Of a stretch of 64,000 bases of DNA, positions 10,521 through 23,217 are shown piece after piece (within the stretch, counting starts at the first letter, position 1; each line of letters opens with the position of its first letter). The stretch spans positions 10,421,001 to 10,485,000 of the forward strand of contig CM055318.2 of NCBI GenBank assembly GCA_029255685.2. Reading direction: 5' to 3'. Both the position numbers and the translations under genes were made by a program. Below the pieces are notes generated by a model. That model ran no database searches. It was not told the DNA's origin and worked only from the letters and a program-made list of their open reading frames with translations. This stretch comes from Silene conica. Taxonomy: Eukaryota > Streptophyta > Magnoliopsida > Caryophyllales > Caryophyllaceae.

Positions 10521-11872
10521 CTAGTTTTATACTCGTGCACAAAATGCACGTATATATAAATATACACATATATAATAAAATGAAATTTCAAAATTATATA
10601 CTTTGAACTTATATACAGAGTACTGTATAATTTTTCGATTTAAGGTCGTCTTAGTTTAAGACCATTTTCTCATATATGATTAAAATAAAGGATAATTTGT
10701 GAGAAACTACCTTACATTTATGTCCATTTGTGAACAACTACCTTACTTTTATTTTTTTGTCAAAAACTACCTTTTATTTTATTTTTTTGTTAAAAACTAC
10801 CTAAAAAAAAGTTTTGAGGCCAATTTCTATTTATGAGTTGGATTTCACACGTGTGAGTTCTCTAAATTTTCATTCTTATTCACGAATAGCATAGAGCTCA
10901 TACGATTTAGCCCATGTTCATCATCCAGAGCAATTATTTCACATGCTTAAAGAAAGAAATTGAAGCTAATGGCAAGAATTCCCTTTCGTTTAGAACTTTA
11001 GATAAGAAGGATAAGCTTGGATATCAAGTTTAACGACAAAATAAGAATGGAAATTTAGAGAAATCACACGTGTGAAACCAATAATAAATAGAAATTGGCC
11101 TCAAAACTTTTTTTAGGTAGTTTTTAACAAAAAATTAAAATGAAAGGTAGTTTTTAACAAAAAAATAAAAGTAAGGTAGTTGTTCACAAATGGACATAAA
11201 TGTAAGGTAGTTTCTCACAAATTATCCTAAAATAAAAGTGGAAACAGAAAAAAGTATATACGAAATCAAACATAGGTGGAAACAAAAACACGCCTATAAA
11301 CATTTACTAATATTTATTAACTTAGACGATCTTAAACATACATTTACCATTTAAAATATACATTTACAATTAATTTATTTCGTCAATTTTTTTTATATTT
11401 ACGATCTAATAGGAGACTATAAATACTTAGTAACGGTTTTCTGTTTTTTTTCTATTTTAATGATTGAAAACAAATATTCTATTTCATCTACAAAATTAAA
11501 CACCCCTTAATGAATGAGTGGTATAAATTTATTCGATAAATTTTGCTTACAATCGTTGTAAATTAAAACGAAGAGGATATTAATGAGAAAGTATATGTTT
11601 ACCAAATTAGCAAAAAGAAATGAAAAAAATGAAAAAAATTACTTTTCAACCTTCCAACTATTTAATTATTTGATACTTTTTTTGTTGTAATTTTCTTTAA
11701 TTTAGTAATATTAGTAATTAAAATGTAAACTTTAAAACTATGATTGATAGTTTCGAAATAAAAGAGTTGATAGTAGTGGTGGGGTAGGCATGAAGGAAGT
11801 TTTTTTTTATTTTTCTTAAATTTAGGAACCAATAGAATTGCTCTAAATTCCATTCCTTTTATAGATAAGAGA
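10521..11872 (-). mobile_element. Helitron-like element
   Basis: On the minus strand the 3' end is a hairpin (CGTGCATTTTGTGCACG, 10534-10550) followed by CTAG (10521-10524) and T. The 5' end is TCTCTTATCTATAAAAGG, starting at 11872 after an A. These are Helitron boundaries with A-to-T insertion. No Rep/helicase is encoded, so it is non-autonomous. It carries a Mutator-like foldback (10690-11227). The pairing of the two ends is inferred from distance and orientation. Confidence 0.5.
10690..11227. mobile_element. Mutator-like foldback MITE
   Basis: Long inverted repeats of roughly 190 bp start GGATAATTTGTGAGAAACTA and end with its complement. A perfect 9-bp target duplication, TAAAATAAA, flanks them (10681-10689 and 11228-11236). 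Nine-bp duplications with long terminal inverted repeats are typical of Mutator-like elements. The 538-bp element has no coding capacity. Confidence 0.85.
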
Positions 11873-12125
11873 TTTATTTTGTTTGTTTAATTTTCTTAAC
11901 AAATAAAAAGCAAATTTTAATGTTTATTATACCTTTTGTGTTTAATATTATGATTTTTTTCAGTATTGTTTTAAAAAGATAATCATAATGAGACATGATC
12001 TAATAATATTAAAAGATAAATGGTTAAAGATAATGCTTTGTCTTACCTTTTTATATTATACATGGATTTGTATTTGTGCGATACACGAGTACAAAATTCG
12101 TACGTTAGTATTTATTACCATATTT
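11873..12125. other. AT-rich, no gene seen
   Basis: Short AT-rich spacer between the Helitron and the next foldback. Nothing is recognisable. Confidence 0.4.
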
Positions 12126-12134
12126 ATATTATTA

Positions 12135-13195
12135 GGTTATTTAACATATTACTGCCTAATAACTTTAAAATTTTACATCTTACTACCTAATATGTTCAAT
12201 TATTCAAATAACAACCTAATAAGTTTTTAAACTTACACGATTACTACCTAAATGGCGGAAATTGCTAAAAAATGACGGAAATCGGTTTATTTCGTCCCGT
12301 TTAAATTTAAAACCAAATTTAATACCTAAATTACCCTCCTCCTCCTTCCTCCATTAAAACACGTTTGTCCTTCAACAAAAAATCACTTCCCCCTATTCTC
12401 CATCAATATTTGTCGCTCCAAACTCAGGTATCCCCACTAATTAGATTGCAATGACATTCTCTGTATCTGTAACGAAAAATCTGAGATACATACATTCACC
12501 AATAAATTCATGTCAACCAGTAAAAACATAGGGCGAGGATTGCAAAATCGCATGTTTAACGTAACAAGAAACAAGATTTTTCTGCAGTGACACTTAAGTA
12601 ACTCGTACAGATGACATTCTCTGGATCTACATCGTCCCAGTGCACTTCGTTGCAGATTCTCACGGGATCTTATGCATTAGTTCATGGTACGACATTATTA
12701 GCTGTGTCTAATGCTACTGATACACGGGGAAATGTTCAGACAAGTTTTTTTTTTTTGATGAAATGTAAGTAAAATATATCAAAAAACCAATGTCAATAAT
12801 TACATGGAGAGACTATATCAAAACAAAAATCTAAGCTAAAACTCAGCCATGTGTTTATCCACTTCGATGAAAACAACGCTTCAACTTAGGCATGTTCATA
12901 AAGGTTTTGATGGATAAAAATGGCGGCAGGTAACTGATACTTTACCGTGAGCTTTTACGGAGGGAAGAAGAGGGATGGGTAAAATTTTAACCGGGAATAG
13001 GTTTATTAAGGGAAGCGTAAGATAGTCATTTAAGTTAACCTGAACATTTAAAACTAATTTAAGTTCGGTTTCCGTCAAAAAAGTAGCAAACTGATTAATG
13101 TTGTGTGATTTTAGGTTGTTAGTTGCAAAATTAATTATATTAGGCAGTAAGATGTAAAATTTTAAACTTATTAGGTAGTTATTTGTCGTATTTCC
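12135..13195. mobile_element. long-TIR foldback element, Mutator-like
   Basis: The left arm (ACTGCCTAATAACTTTAAAA, then TTTTACATCTTACTACC) reappears inverted at the right end (about 13080-13195). The 9-bp flanks ATATTATTA (12126-12134) and TTATTATTA (13196-13204) agree at eight positions. The centre (about 12300-13000) is non-coding and of unknown origin, with a short T-run near 12750. Confidence 0.65.
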
Positions 13196-13234
13196 TTATT
13201 ATTATTGTAATGTTTTTTGAAATACATTGGTAAC

Positions 13235-13560
13235 TGATACGATAAAACTAGTCGTCGTTAAAAATACTAATTATCCTACCAAACAATGGTAAAGTGGAAG
13301 TAAATGGTCAAGAGAAGGGATCAAACTAAAACTTGTTTAAAACCACCCAACAAAAACTAATTATGACCAAAAACTTATCAATAAAAGACGCGTATTAATC
13401 ACAATGGACAACAAAAAAGGTGACATAAAAGAAAAGACAATGATTAGAGAGGCATTAAATTGGAAACAAGGAATAAACTTTGGGCTTGACAATAACACAA
13501 ACAAGAGATATGCGCAATTCAATAAGGAATGAAGAAAGTCTCAGTGTAATCGTCTCAAGC
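13235..13560 (-). repeat. truncated 3' LTR of the Athila-like element
   Basis: Matches the low-coordinate end of the LTR at 14524-14930 with internal deletions. Both copies begin TGATACGATAAAACTAGTCG. Confidence 0.7.
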
Positions 13561-13563
13561 TAC

Positions 13564-14341
13564 TCAACAATTCTCCAACCCATCACCGGTGGTGGTGGAG
13601 TTTATCATTCTTTGATCTTGCTCATTTAACCCGTCATAGAAGTGGACAAGTGAGTCATCACCGCTTAGGCTATGATACGGACAGTGGGCCACAATTTTCT
13701 TGAACCTTTCCCGATATTCATACATAGTTTCTCCACTAGCTTGCTCAATCGATGTGATTGCTTTTTTGGCATGGTTGTGGTGAGAATCCAGGTAATACTT
13801 CTCAAGGAAAGTCGCCTTCATGATCGTCCAAGTGTTGATAATGGCCGGAGGTAAGTAGTACAACCAATCTTTTGCGGCATCATGTAAAGAGAAAGGGAAG
13901 ACAGTTAATTTGAACTGATCCTCCGACACACCGGTCGGAATAGTGCCTTGACACATCATATGGAACTCCGATAAATGCCAGTTTCGCTCATTCCCCGTAA
14001 GACCGTAGAATTTTGGAAGATTATGTATGAAGTAACCCTTCAACTCGAAATTCCCATTTGGACCCATGGGTGGGTAAGTGATACATGACGGTTGTTCTTC
14101 ATAGTTTCGAGCTCAGAGCTCCCTAATGGTCCACGTATCATTCTGCATTCTCGGTTACTCGATCAACTTCAATCGGGTCTATGTCGATGGGTGAAGGTTG
14201 GTTCTCAATGGGTGTAGAGGTACTTGGTGTATGTTCTTCCTCACTACGAGTGCGGTGGTAGAAAGGGTTTGAAAAGAGCCACGAGCAGGTTGCACTTTCC
14301 TCAAATTCGTAGTCGGTGGCCCCTTCTTGAGACCTAGGCAT
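13564..14341 (-). pseudogene. gag of an Athila-like retrotransposon, broken
   Basis: The first part starts MPRSQEGATDYEF at 14341 and stops at 14138. The second runs from MGPNGNFELKGYF (14067) to 13564. The second part has the retrotransposon gag core: FHMMCQGTIPTG, LFSLHDAAKDWLYYLP-like segments, and FLEKYY followed by the E-S-Y-E-RF-K pattern with CPYHSLS. These are normal features of plant Gypsy capsid proteins. A stop separates the two halves and the nucleocapsid and pol are deleted. It would form virus-like particles in an intact element but is non-functional here. Confidence 0.8.
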
Positions 14342-14500
14342 AAGCTTAACGCACTACACAATAAACAAGACAACTTAGAACTACCAGTTATATTCAAAAA
14401 TATATCAAATTGGCTAACAATTATTAACAACAAATAAAGAAACACGACAAAAATTTCTACACAACAACCTAACAAAAACAAGCTTTAGTTATGTTGCCCT

Positions 14501-14518
14501 TCCCCGACAACGGCGCCA
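14501..14518 (-). other. Athila-type primer binding site
   Basis: The minus-strand sequence TGGCGCCGTTGTCGGGGA lies five bases inside the LTR end. It differs little from the usual Athila primer site. Confidence 0.8.
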
Positions 14519-14523
14519 AAATT

Positions 14524-16264
14524 TGATACGATAAAACTAGTCGTTGTTAAAAATACTAATTATCCTACCAAACATACAATTTATACCTAAACTAGACTCT
14601 ACTAAATTCTAAACAACAATAGTAAAGTGGAAGTAAATGGTTGAACCCAAGAGAAGAGATCAAATTGAAACTTGTTTAAAACCACTCAACAAAAACTATT
14701 TATGAAATTAAAGACGATTAGAAATTAATGACCAAAAAACTTATCAATAAAAGATGCCTATTAATCACAATGGACAACAAAAAAAGTGACATAAATGAAC
14801 AGTCAATGATTGGGGAAGCACTATATTGGAAACAAGGAATAAATTTTGGAATTGACAATAACACAAACAAGAAATATGCGCAATTCAATAGGAAGAAAGT
14901 CTCGGTGTAATCGTCTCAAGCTACTCAACAATTGACAAATTCTACTCTATCAATCCCCCTAATTATCTATCCACTAAGAACATCTTAAGACAATAAACCA
15001 CATGACCAAACCATACACATAATTCCTTTGGCTCTAACCTAAATTATTAAACCATAACAAATGGATGCAACCAAGCAATGAAAATCAAACCAAGAGATGA
15101 ACAAGGAAACTAATCCTACACACACTAAACCATGCTAGCAAGAAACGTTATGCAAATCTCTACTTGAAACGTGTCCCCTTTAAACCAATTCAACACACCA
15201 TAAACTTATTTCAAACAACCCTAAGACAAACTAAACCGTCTTCTTAGAGTTTGCAATGATCAAGTAACTAGAAGCAAGGATGATCAAGCCACACAACTAG
15301 CTACACAAAATGAACATTAAATTCAAAGAGAAATGCATTAGATAAATAAAAAGGATGAATTGTCTTACAATGTCAAAAGTTGGCAACTTGATAAGAATTA
15401 CACCAAGATATGGGGAATTTAGCTCCTCGTGAAGATTTCAAACCAAAAACTAAAAAAGTTGCTAACTATTACTCCCTCCTACTCATAACTAGGGTCCCAT
15501 TGTTCATTTTTGTCTATTCATCAAAGTGTCCCATTGTCCATATTTAGTAAGTTTTCTACTTGTTTTTTTTTACTATTCTACCCTTATCAATTTCCTTTTA
15601 TTACCCACCCACCCACCCATTACCCAACATAATTAGACTAACTCTCTTCAATCTACATACCCCTACTCAACCAAAATATTAAACAACTAATATTTGATAA
15701 ATTTAGTCCTTTGTCCACAATGGGACACTAGTTAATAGTTACGGGTATGAGGGAGTACAAGAATCAAAAGTGAGACTTTTGTGCCTCCAAATGTTGTATG
15801 CTCTTCAAAACTCAGTTGTAATATATATAGGTCCGAAAACCTAGGTCAAAACATCTTGGGCTTCAAGGCAAAAGTCTTCAAAATATGCAAGAACGGGGAA
15901 ATGAGCAGTGAAAACAGCAGGCTGCGTCATGGGACGCAGGCCTTTGTTGATCACCGCAGGCTGCGATCGTTTCTGCGTCTGTTGACGCAGACTGTTGTTC
16001 TTGGCGCAGCCCTGCGTTTTCCTTTGGGTTTTAATTCTTCTATTCGGGTCTTCATTTCTTGTCTTTCTTCTATTCCTCTTTCTTCCTTAGCCTTCAAAGC
16101 CTAATCAAGATGATTGCTACCATAACCAAAAGTACCTCAACAAATGGAATTAGTATCACAGGGTGTAAACACTTACTATTCTAAAAATTGGAACAAAACT
16201 TGGCTCTAAACGAGTATAAAGCCATAACAACGCCCTAAAGACTCGACACTATTTGACGCTGTCA
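14524..16264 (-). repeat. 5' LTR of the Athila-like element
   Basis: About 1.74 kb including a 284-bp Stowaway MITE. The part around 15920-16020 is rich in GACGCAG/CTGCGTC inverted motifs. The open frame at 15781-16104 spans this part and shows no protein similarity. Confidence 0.65.
15472..15755. mobile_element. Stowaway-like MITE inside the LTR
   Basis: The left end is CTCCCTCCTACTCATAACTA. The right end is its approximate complement (AATAGTTACGGGTATGAGGGAG). TA flanks both sides. There is no coding sequence. Confidence 0.75.
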
Positions 16265-18585
16265 GTACCCCTGCCACCACTATGCGAGCTAAACTTCTGA
16301 TTTGGTAAAACTTAATTTCCTTAATTTCTAATTTCATTAACATCTATTTAATCTAGAACAAATAAAACTAAAACATAGTTAATGAGTTAAAACTGTTACT
16401 TTGATTTATAAATAATTTAGATTTGTAATTGGGTAACTTGATAATTATTTTAATTGATTTTGATAGCATGAAAAAAAATAGAGTTTTTTTTAGGATAAGG
16501 ACAAGGTAAGAAAATGTCATGACAAAGAGTATGTAAATGAGTAAAACTCCCCTATACAATGGTCAATATTCACATTAGCTAATATATTTTATTTTTCTAT
16601 TATATTTTTAATTTACATACCATAAACTTAAAAATCAATAAAATATTATAAAACTCAATTATGTAATAAAAAAACCAACACCTCGACATTAAAATTTCGT
16701 CATTTACTTTTATATTTTATTGTTAATTAATTTAATCTTAAAATGAAAAAACATAGTTTAATATTTGTTATGCTTAGATATTTATGTAATATTCCAAATT
16801 ATGTTTACTTTTTTTTTATAAATAATGGCGATGATGTGGCTTGGTAAATCTCTATTGAAAAAGAGAACGGTGAGTTTTGATGTTTTTAATTGTCTTTTTA
16901 TATTATTTATAGATAATAATAATAATATATACTTTGGAATTAATTAGCGGTAATAAGAACTAAAAGAACTATAAGAACTAAGTTAAAATCTTAAGAATGA
17001 TTAAAAAAAGAGTTAATTAATAGAAATGATTAATACTATAATTGATTAGTCCAATCAAACTTAATTTATGCTCATAATTTGTACTTGATTTACACTGTTT
17101 TATGCTAAGTAGATGGATAATAGTTTAGATTATTTTCATCAAATAACCATTTTATTTTTTCCATAGTATCAATTAGAGAAAATTTTATTTATATTGGATA
17201 TATAAACATTTGTCGTTAAGCATAAATTAAACACAATGAACAACTAAATATCTTGACAAATATTTTTACAAACACAATACATCGTAGGTAAACATAATCA
17301 TACTCGCATTTACATAAACAGTGTATGGAATTACAGCGAAAAATAAAATTAGCATATAAAATGGTTGAACACAATTAATCAATTATATTATTAGTGTCAA
17401 AATTCAGGTTTTGTATATAGATCCGCTTGTAATTCATAGCACGATCGATCATTGAACATGATTTTGTTTTCAACTTGTTAACCGAAAAAAATTAACATAA
17501 AAGAAATTATTAGAGACTCTATTTTGAAAAAAAAAAGATTATGTACTAGTAAAAAATGCAAATTCACACGGAAAAAAAAGGTTAAACAAAAACTATTATA
17601 TAACAATACTATCTTCCATTTTGCTCGAGAGCAATAACTCCGTCTCGCTCTAAATTTCTGTAGGTACATAACTTATGTTTAAGTTAATATCCTTTCTTAT
17701 AATCTTTCTAATGCATTATAAAAATACAGCAATAAACTAATAAAGATGATTTTGTAGCGAAATAAAATGAATATGAGTATTAGAAACGAAAATTGTAGGT
17801 ACTAAGAATTGCAGTAACAATAATAAGAACAGAAATACCGAAAATCGTAGCGCCGTGGTAGGAGACCACTGCCTTTAAAACTATTTCTCCGGTACGACCG
17901 TGGTGGTGATCAGCTTGTGCCGGTAGTTCCCCAAGGTTACACTACAGTCTTCACGCAGTTCCGCCCACTCGGAATTGTGAGACTTGGAACGATTTTATAA
18001 CTTTACCCAGAAAAGTATATGCAAGAGAGAAAGCGAGATTTTAGAAAGGGAGAAGGGAAGAGTGTGAATTGGGGCATCAATACGCCAAAAACCGGGAGCA
18101 AGAATAGTTCTTGCTTGACTGGTTGTTACAGCTTCTAAAAAACAAACCAGATACAACCCAATACACGCTCAGCAAAAAGGTAAAACTGGGCCGATGGCCC
18201 GCACCGCAGGTGCTCTACCCAAACCCAAACCCGAGCCTGAGCACAAGCCGGCGCGCGCGTGTGTGTTTAGACCCAAACCCACTGGCCCAACAAACACACA
18301 CAAAATCCACCTTGATCCATTCTCTTAACTATACAAAGAAAGGAAGCTTAATAGAAAACTTTGTTTGGGACTTTTTAGTGGGCCGTTCCTTTGTATTTTT
18401 CTTAAAAAGCCTTGTCTGTATTCTTTATTACCGGACGATATGAGTTAGGTTCAATGGACGGGACGACCCATGAACACTCTATGAGCGAGGAATAAAGAAA
18501 AACAAATTACATTGGGAAAAACAAAAAAATCATGAGTTATACTCTCTCATCCAAACCAAAGGTAACCATTGTTTTATTACACTTA
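16265..18585. other. no gene recognised
   Basis: AT-rich to about 17780, then a less AT-rich part (17800-18300) with GGTACGACCGTGGTGGTG and GAGAGAAAG-type sequence that may be an old LTR or promoter. The open frames are short and unlike known proteins. Confidence 0.35.
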
Positions 18586-18788
18586 GGCTAGGTTCTTTTG
18601 GACTGAAACTGAACTGAACTGAACTGAACTAAACTAATAGGATCTGAACTGAACTGAACTGAACTGCACTTGTAGGATCTGAACTGAACTTATAGGAACT
18701 GAACTGAACTTATAGGAACTGAACTGAACTGAACTTATAGGAACTGAACTGAACTTATATCAACTGAACTGAACTTATAGGATCTGAA

Positions 18789-19425
18789 TAGAGCTGATCA
18801 TGGGCCGGGCTTGATAAGACTTGGGCCGGACTGGTATGTTAAAAATAGCCCATGCATTGGGGTCGGGTCGGGCAAAGTCAATGGGCCTTTTTCTTTAGCC
18901 CAAATCCAGCCCTTGCGAGCTTAAATGAGCCCTCGGGCTAGATTGGGCTTTTTTGGCCCTTACAACTCGTGACACATTCAAAATGCGAAGACGCAAAAAG
19001 CGCACATTGAAAAACAATACAACGGAATTCTAACATTTAAGATTACAATACAACTAAAAATGGTTTGAAACAAGGTTTTAGCTAATTCTAATTAACAATT
19101 CCAAGTAAATTGAACCCAGATGTATATGAAAACATGAATATAAAACTTGGCCGTAGGCACTAGTATGTCTATAATCAACAACTTTTGACTTTGTGCTTAC
19201 TTATACAACGTAGACAATTACACATTACGCAAATTATTAAAATTCGGGCCGGGCTTTGGGCTTTTTTGGGGCCGAGATTTTAGCCCAAATCCAGCCCAAT
19301 TTTTCCCATGGGCCGCATGGCTCGGGCTTTGGGCTTTTTTAGGGCCGAGAGTTTAGTCCAAGCCCGGGAAAAAGAGGATCGGGCCGGGTAAGGCTTTTGG
19401 GGCCTGGGCCATTTGATCAGCTCTA
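18789..19425. mobile_element. hAT-type element nested in the repeat array
   Basis: The inverted ends TAGAGCTGATCA and TGATCAGCTCTA are flanked by the exact 8-bp repeat GATCTGAA (18781-18788 and 19426-19433). Near both ends the sequence is rich in GGGCCGGGC and GGGCTTT motifs, common in plant hAT elements. No transposase is present. Confidence 0.75.
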
Positions 19426-19537
19426 GATCTGAACTGAACTGAACTTATAGGCACTGAACTGAACTGAACTTATAAGATATGAACTGAACTAAATTTAATC
19501 CGAACTTAATTAACTTAATTTAATTTAAGTTAACTAT

Positions 19538-19577
19538 TATTATTATTATTATTATTATTAATATTATTATTATTATC
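19538..19577. repeat. ATT microsatellite
   Basis: About a dozen ATT triplets with one interruption, in the centre of the Harbinger-like element. Confidence 0.8.
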
Positions 19578-20458
19578 CAAGAGAAGACATTGATAACAAA
19601 AATAGTGTGAAACACAGGGTAATATAATCATTATCTACTTGACTACTTCATCTTCACTATCAATATCACTGTCGACAAAGAATCTATAGCCTCGCCAAAT
19701 ATTTTTGACTATGCTGCTTCGTACTTTATACACGGCCGTCTTCCACTTTTATCAAATATGTTTGAATCTGATGTTCCTTAAATGTTCACATCATGTTGTA
19801 TAATTCAAAGAGCGTGCATTCTTATAAAATTATGGAGGGTGAATGTAGAAACAATGACGATATTTGATAATTATATGATATTTGGGACATGATTTTTAAC
19901 ACCTTTCACCTTTTCTTTAACTGACCAAACGTATTCAACTTTCATTCTCGATGATGAATGTCGATAGTTAAAATATTCTACCATTCTTTCAGGCGGTCTA
20001 TGCTTGTATTTAGGCATATGACATTAGGTCAGGGTAAGTGTGTGTAAGATCGTTTGATATTAATGAGATAGTAAAAACGGGTACAATTATTAATAATTTG
20101 TTGATTTTTAAAAAAGAAATAACGTGTATCGAATAATTAAAGCGAAATGTTTTTTTATCGGTTGTTAAAATAATACTTCGTATATAACTTTTTTGAATTG
20201 AGTTTATATGAGCTGAACTGAACTTATTAACTGAACTGAACTGAACTTATAGGAACTGAACTTAACTAAATTGAACTTATAGGAACTGAACTTAACTGAA
20301 CTGAACTTATAAGAACTGAACTGAACTTATAGGAACTGAACTGAACTGAATTTATAGGATCTAAACTGAACTGAACTTATAGGAACTGAACTGAACTGAA
20401 CTTATAGGATCTGAAGTGAACTTAAATTAAGTGACTTGAAGTCCAAAAGAACGGTGCC

Positions 20459-20887
20459 TTATTTCCACACGTTTTGCTACGTGAATATCTTTAGTTACAC
20501 CTTATTAAAAATTATAAAAAATTGTTATTTTTATACTTCCTCCATTCTAAAATAATTGACGTTTTCATTTTACGAGGTGAACCTTTGAATTCCAATTTCT
20601 ACAAAAATATATTGATTGAAAAATTATAAAAATGACGCCATAAAATTCTTTATAAATAACGCTTTAATATTAGTATACATTTTAATATATTTAATTATAT
20701 ATTTTGGGAGATATTGAAGAGAGAAGTGAGTGTCTCGAGAGGTGAGAAATGAGAATGACAATTAAAAAGGAATATTATTTATGACAAGTAAATCAAATAA
20801 GAACTAGATGAGTATATTTTGTCTCATAAATTAGGAATAATATAAATATTTTGTTCGACCATCAATATACTAATACCAAAAACACAA
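20459..20887. other. no gene seen; possible decayed MITE
   Basis: ATACTTCCTCCATTCTAAAA at 20537 resembles a MITE end, but no matching right end was found. Confidence 0.35.
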
Positions 20888-21077
20888 ATTTCTTATTTGC
20901 AATAGCACTATCCGTCGCAAGCTTGTGACGGATACTATTTCCTCTCACAAAATACCCACTTTTTCTCTCACCCCGACACTATTCATGTGGTTCCCTTTCT
21001 CCACTAACTCATTTTGTATCCATTTTATCTCACAAAATATCCGTCACAAATGGTGACCCGTCACAAGTAAGACTTAC
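20888..21077. mobile_element. MITE family 1, copy a
   Basis: Begins TTTCTTATTTGCAATAGCAC with CCGTCGCAAGCTTGTGACGG, and ends CCGTCACAAGTAAGACTTA. The ends are imperfect inverted repeats. It is closely similar to 21734-21924 and shares its end motifs with 25141, 32834 and 34617. Confidence 0.6.
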
Positions 21078-21258
21078 TATACCAAAAAAAACTTGTGTTT
21101 TCCTTAATTTGAATAGAAGAAAATATATTTATATGAGATACTTAATATTTAACCCCTTTTTTTATTAGAATGGAATATTTATATGATGGAAGAATAGCCG
21201 TATATATTGAGGCCTTGAGGGGAATCGGGGATGATTAAAGAGCGGGGCATGGATTATA

Positions 21259-21507
21259 GTCCCTCTATTCTTTTTATATCACCTCATTTCTTTATATTTT
21301 GTCAATACTCATTTTATTTCGATTATATCTTTAGCTATATACTACGGAGTACTAAAAATTATAAAATTTTGATATTCTTAATCCTACAATTATATCCAAT
21401 AAAGATCTCACATGAATATATTTCTGGGAACGGATATGAATAGTGTCTAAAAGGGAAATGGGGTAATATAAAACATAAAACACTAAATATAAAAAGAAGT
21501 GAGGGAG
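21259..21507. mobile_element. Stowaway-like MITE
   Basis: The left end GTCCCTCTATTCTTTTTATA and right end TAAAAAGAAGTGAGGGAG form inverted repeats, and TA lies on both sides. It is 249 bp with no coding capacity. Confidence 0.7.
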
Positions 21508-21733
21508 TATGACGCAAGAGCAAGAGTTGGAAGTTGCGGCAGTGGGACCCACAAGTTCCAAGTAGATCAACTTGAGTGCAGTGATTGTGTGCAGACTGAG
21601 AATCTGAGATCATGGCTCATGCCTTTCCGCAACATACACCATTTTTTGAAGCACTCTTTTTAATTCTCGTCAGTCTAAATAATCTTCTGTTCTGGACTTC
21701 TGTTTATTTCATGTTTACGCCAAATTTATTAGC

Positions 21734-21924
21734 AAATTCTTATTTGCAACGGCACTATCCGTCGTAAGCTTGTGACGGATACCGTTTTTTCTCATAAAAT
21801 ACCCACTTTTTCTCTTTCTTCAACACTATTTATATGGTCCCCTTTCTCCACTAACTCATTTTGTATTCATTTTATCTCACAAAATATCCGTCACAAATCG
21901 TGACCCGTCACAAACAAGACTAAC
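21734..21924. mobile_element. MITE family 1, copy b
   Basis: The second copy of the 20888-21077 repeat in the same orientation, about 190 bp. It has the same CTCATTTTGTATTCATTTTA core and CCGTCACAAA ends. Confidence 0.6.
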
Positions 21925-22976
21925 TAATTTATTAATATCCTTTATTTCCGTCATAAGAATCGGTTTCGACTACTCAACAAGTGTATCTGATTTAAAATTT
22001 AAGTATACACTATATGAGATCAGCATGTTAGTAATCTCATTACTTCTACTTTTGTCTTGTTATATTTTACCTGTTTTAGATTTAACACTTATATTTCCAG
22101 TTTTTGAAAAGTCCACATTGTCATTTTCTCTCAAATAATACTAGGCAATGTATTTTAATAAAATAAATATAGTGAAAAAATACATCGCAGAAAGAATAAA
22201 AGATAAGTAGTTAATTTCTACATATGCTTATTACATTAGACATAAGAAATGCAATTATTGATACTTGTTTTGTCCTAGTAATATATTTACACTACATTAT
22301 TTTGTAAGGGAAAATAAAACAAATGTACACATATCACTAGAACGGAGAGAGTATATCAAAATAAGAAAAATGTTAATTAAGCATTTATTTGTTAATTATT
22401 AAGTTTCAAGAGTTTTTATTCACTCTTTTTTTTCTTCAAAGATGTTTTGTTTATGTAAATTAATTAGCCATTTATTTATCTTTAGATGTTATAGATAGCT
22501 ATAGCTTTCCCTTATTTTTGCTTTAGTGTAGAGTAACCGACAAACCGTAAACAAATAATTATGAAAGGTACTCGTATATAATATGGAATATAGTTTTATG
22601 TGACACCATTAATAATTAAAAGAAAGGGTCTTGGTGACAATTGTAAATGATGGGAGACAGATAATGTAAATGGATTAGAAGAGTAATAGGTTTCACTTGT
22701 AATGCGTATATCTGTTACAAGTTCGTGACGAATTAAGTAGACCCGTCACAGGTGAGAATTTTTGTTAGAAGAAAGTGAGTAAGTAATACTCCGTAAATAG
22801 GAAGAGCAGCCTGCAAGCAATAAAGGTGCTTCACAGATTCATACTCCGTAGTTCGTTGATGGCAACTTGGAGAAAACAAAATGAGGACAATTTGCAAAAC
22901 TGACCAGACATACAGACATACAGTTGCAACATTGCAACAGAAACTACCGGTAATATTCAGACTACGCAATCAATTA
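21925..22976. other. no gene seen
   Basis: AT-rich. A short relic of the CCGTCACAGG/GTTCGTGACG motif lies near 22710-22760. Confidence 0.35.
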
Positions 22977-23217
22977 CTCCCTCCGTTCGATTCCACTTTG
23001 CGGGTATGCTTTATGCACAAATATTAAGAAAACCCTATTATAATATTAAAAGTACAACAAGTAGATATAAAGTGTTTGGATTATGTGTAATTTGTATGGA
23101 AAAAGTGGGCCTTAGTAGTATTATATTAATAAAAGTACAACCAAATAAGGAAACATGTAAAGTGGAGTCGAACGGACCGATAAGGAATACATGCGAAGTG
23201 GAGTCGAACGGAGGGAG
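22977..23217. mobile_element. Stowaway MITE
   Basis: The left end CTCCCTCCGTTCGATTCCAC is mirrored at the right by GTGGAGTCGAACGGAGGGAG, a 20-bp perfect inverted repeat. TA lies on both sides. A second inner copy of GTGGAGTCGAACGGA is present at 23162-23176. Confidence 0.85.

Larger units (their letters stand above)
13235..16264 (-). mobile_element. Athila-like Ty3/Gypsy remnant
   Basis: On the minus strand the order is a 5' LTR (16264-14524, TGACAGCG to GTATCA), the primer site TGGCGCCGTTGTCGGGGA (14501-14518), a broken gag, and then a shortened 3' LTR end (13560-13235). The flanks GTAAC and GTACC differ at one base and may be the target duplication. Everything between gag and the 3' LTR end, including protease, RT and integrase, is deleted. 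The Asp-tRNA-type primer site is characteristic of Athila-like elements. Confidence 0.75.
18586..20458. mobile_element. Harbinger-like repeat element (GAACTGAACT array)
   Basis: The ends are GGCTAGGTTCTTTTGGACT and the inverted AGTCCAAAAGAACGGTGCC, flanked by TTA on both sides. This fits PIF/Harbinger (Tourist-like) elements. Both arms consist of the short repeat CTGAACTGAACTTATAGGA (about 18605-18785, 19425-19490 and 20208-20420). A hAT element interrupts the left arm. The centre (19500-20200) is unique AT-rich sequence. Confidence 0.75.

Noticed and set aside
15781-16104. 107-codon plus-strand frame
   Set aside because: Lies in the Athila-like LTR over GACGCAG inverted motifs, with no similarity to proteins.
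18111-18443. 110-codon plus-strand frame
   Set aside because: Low-complexity Pro/Asn-rich translation of repeat-like DNA, with no domain, promoter or splice support.
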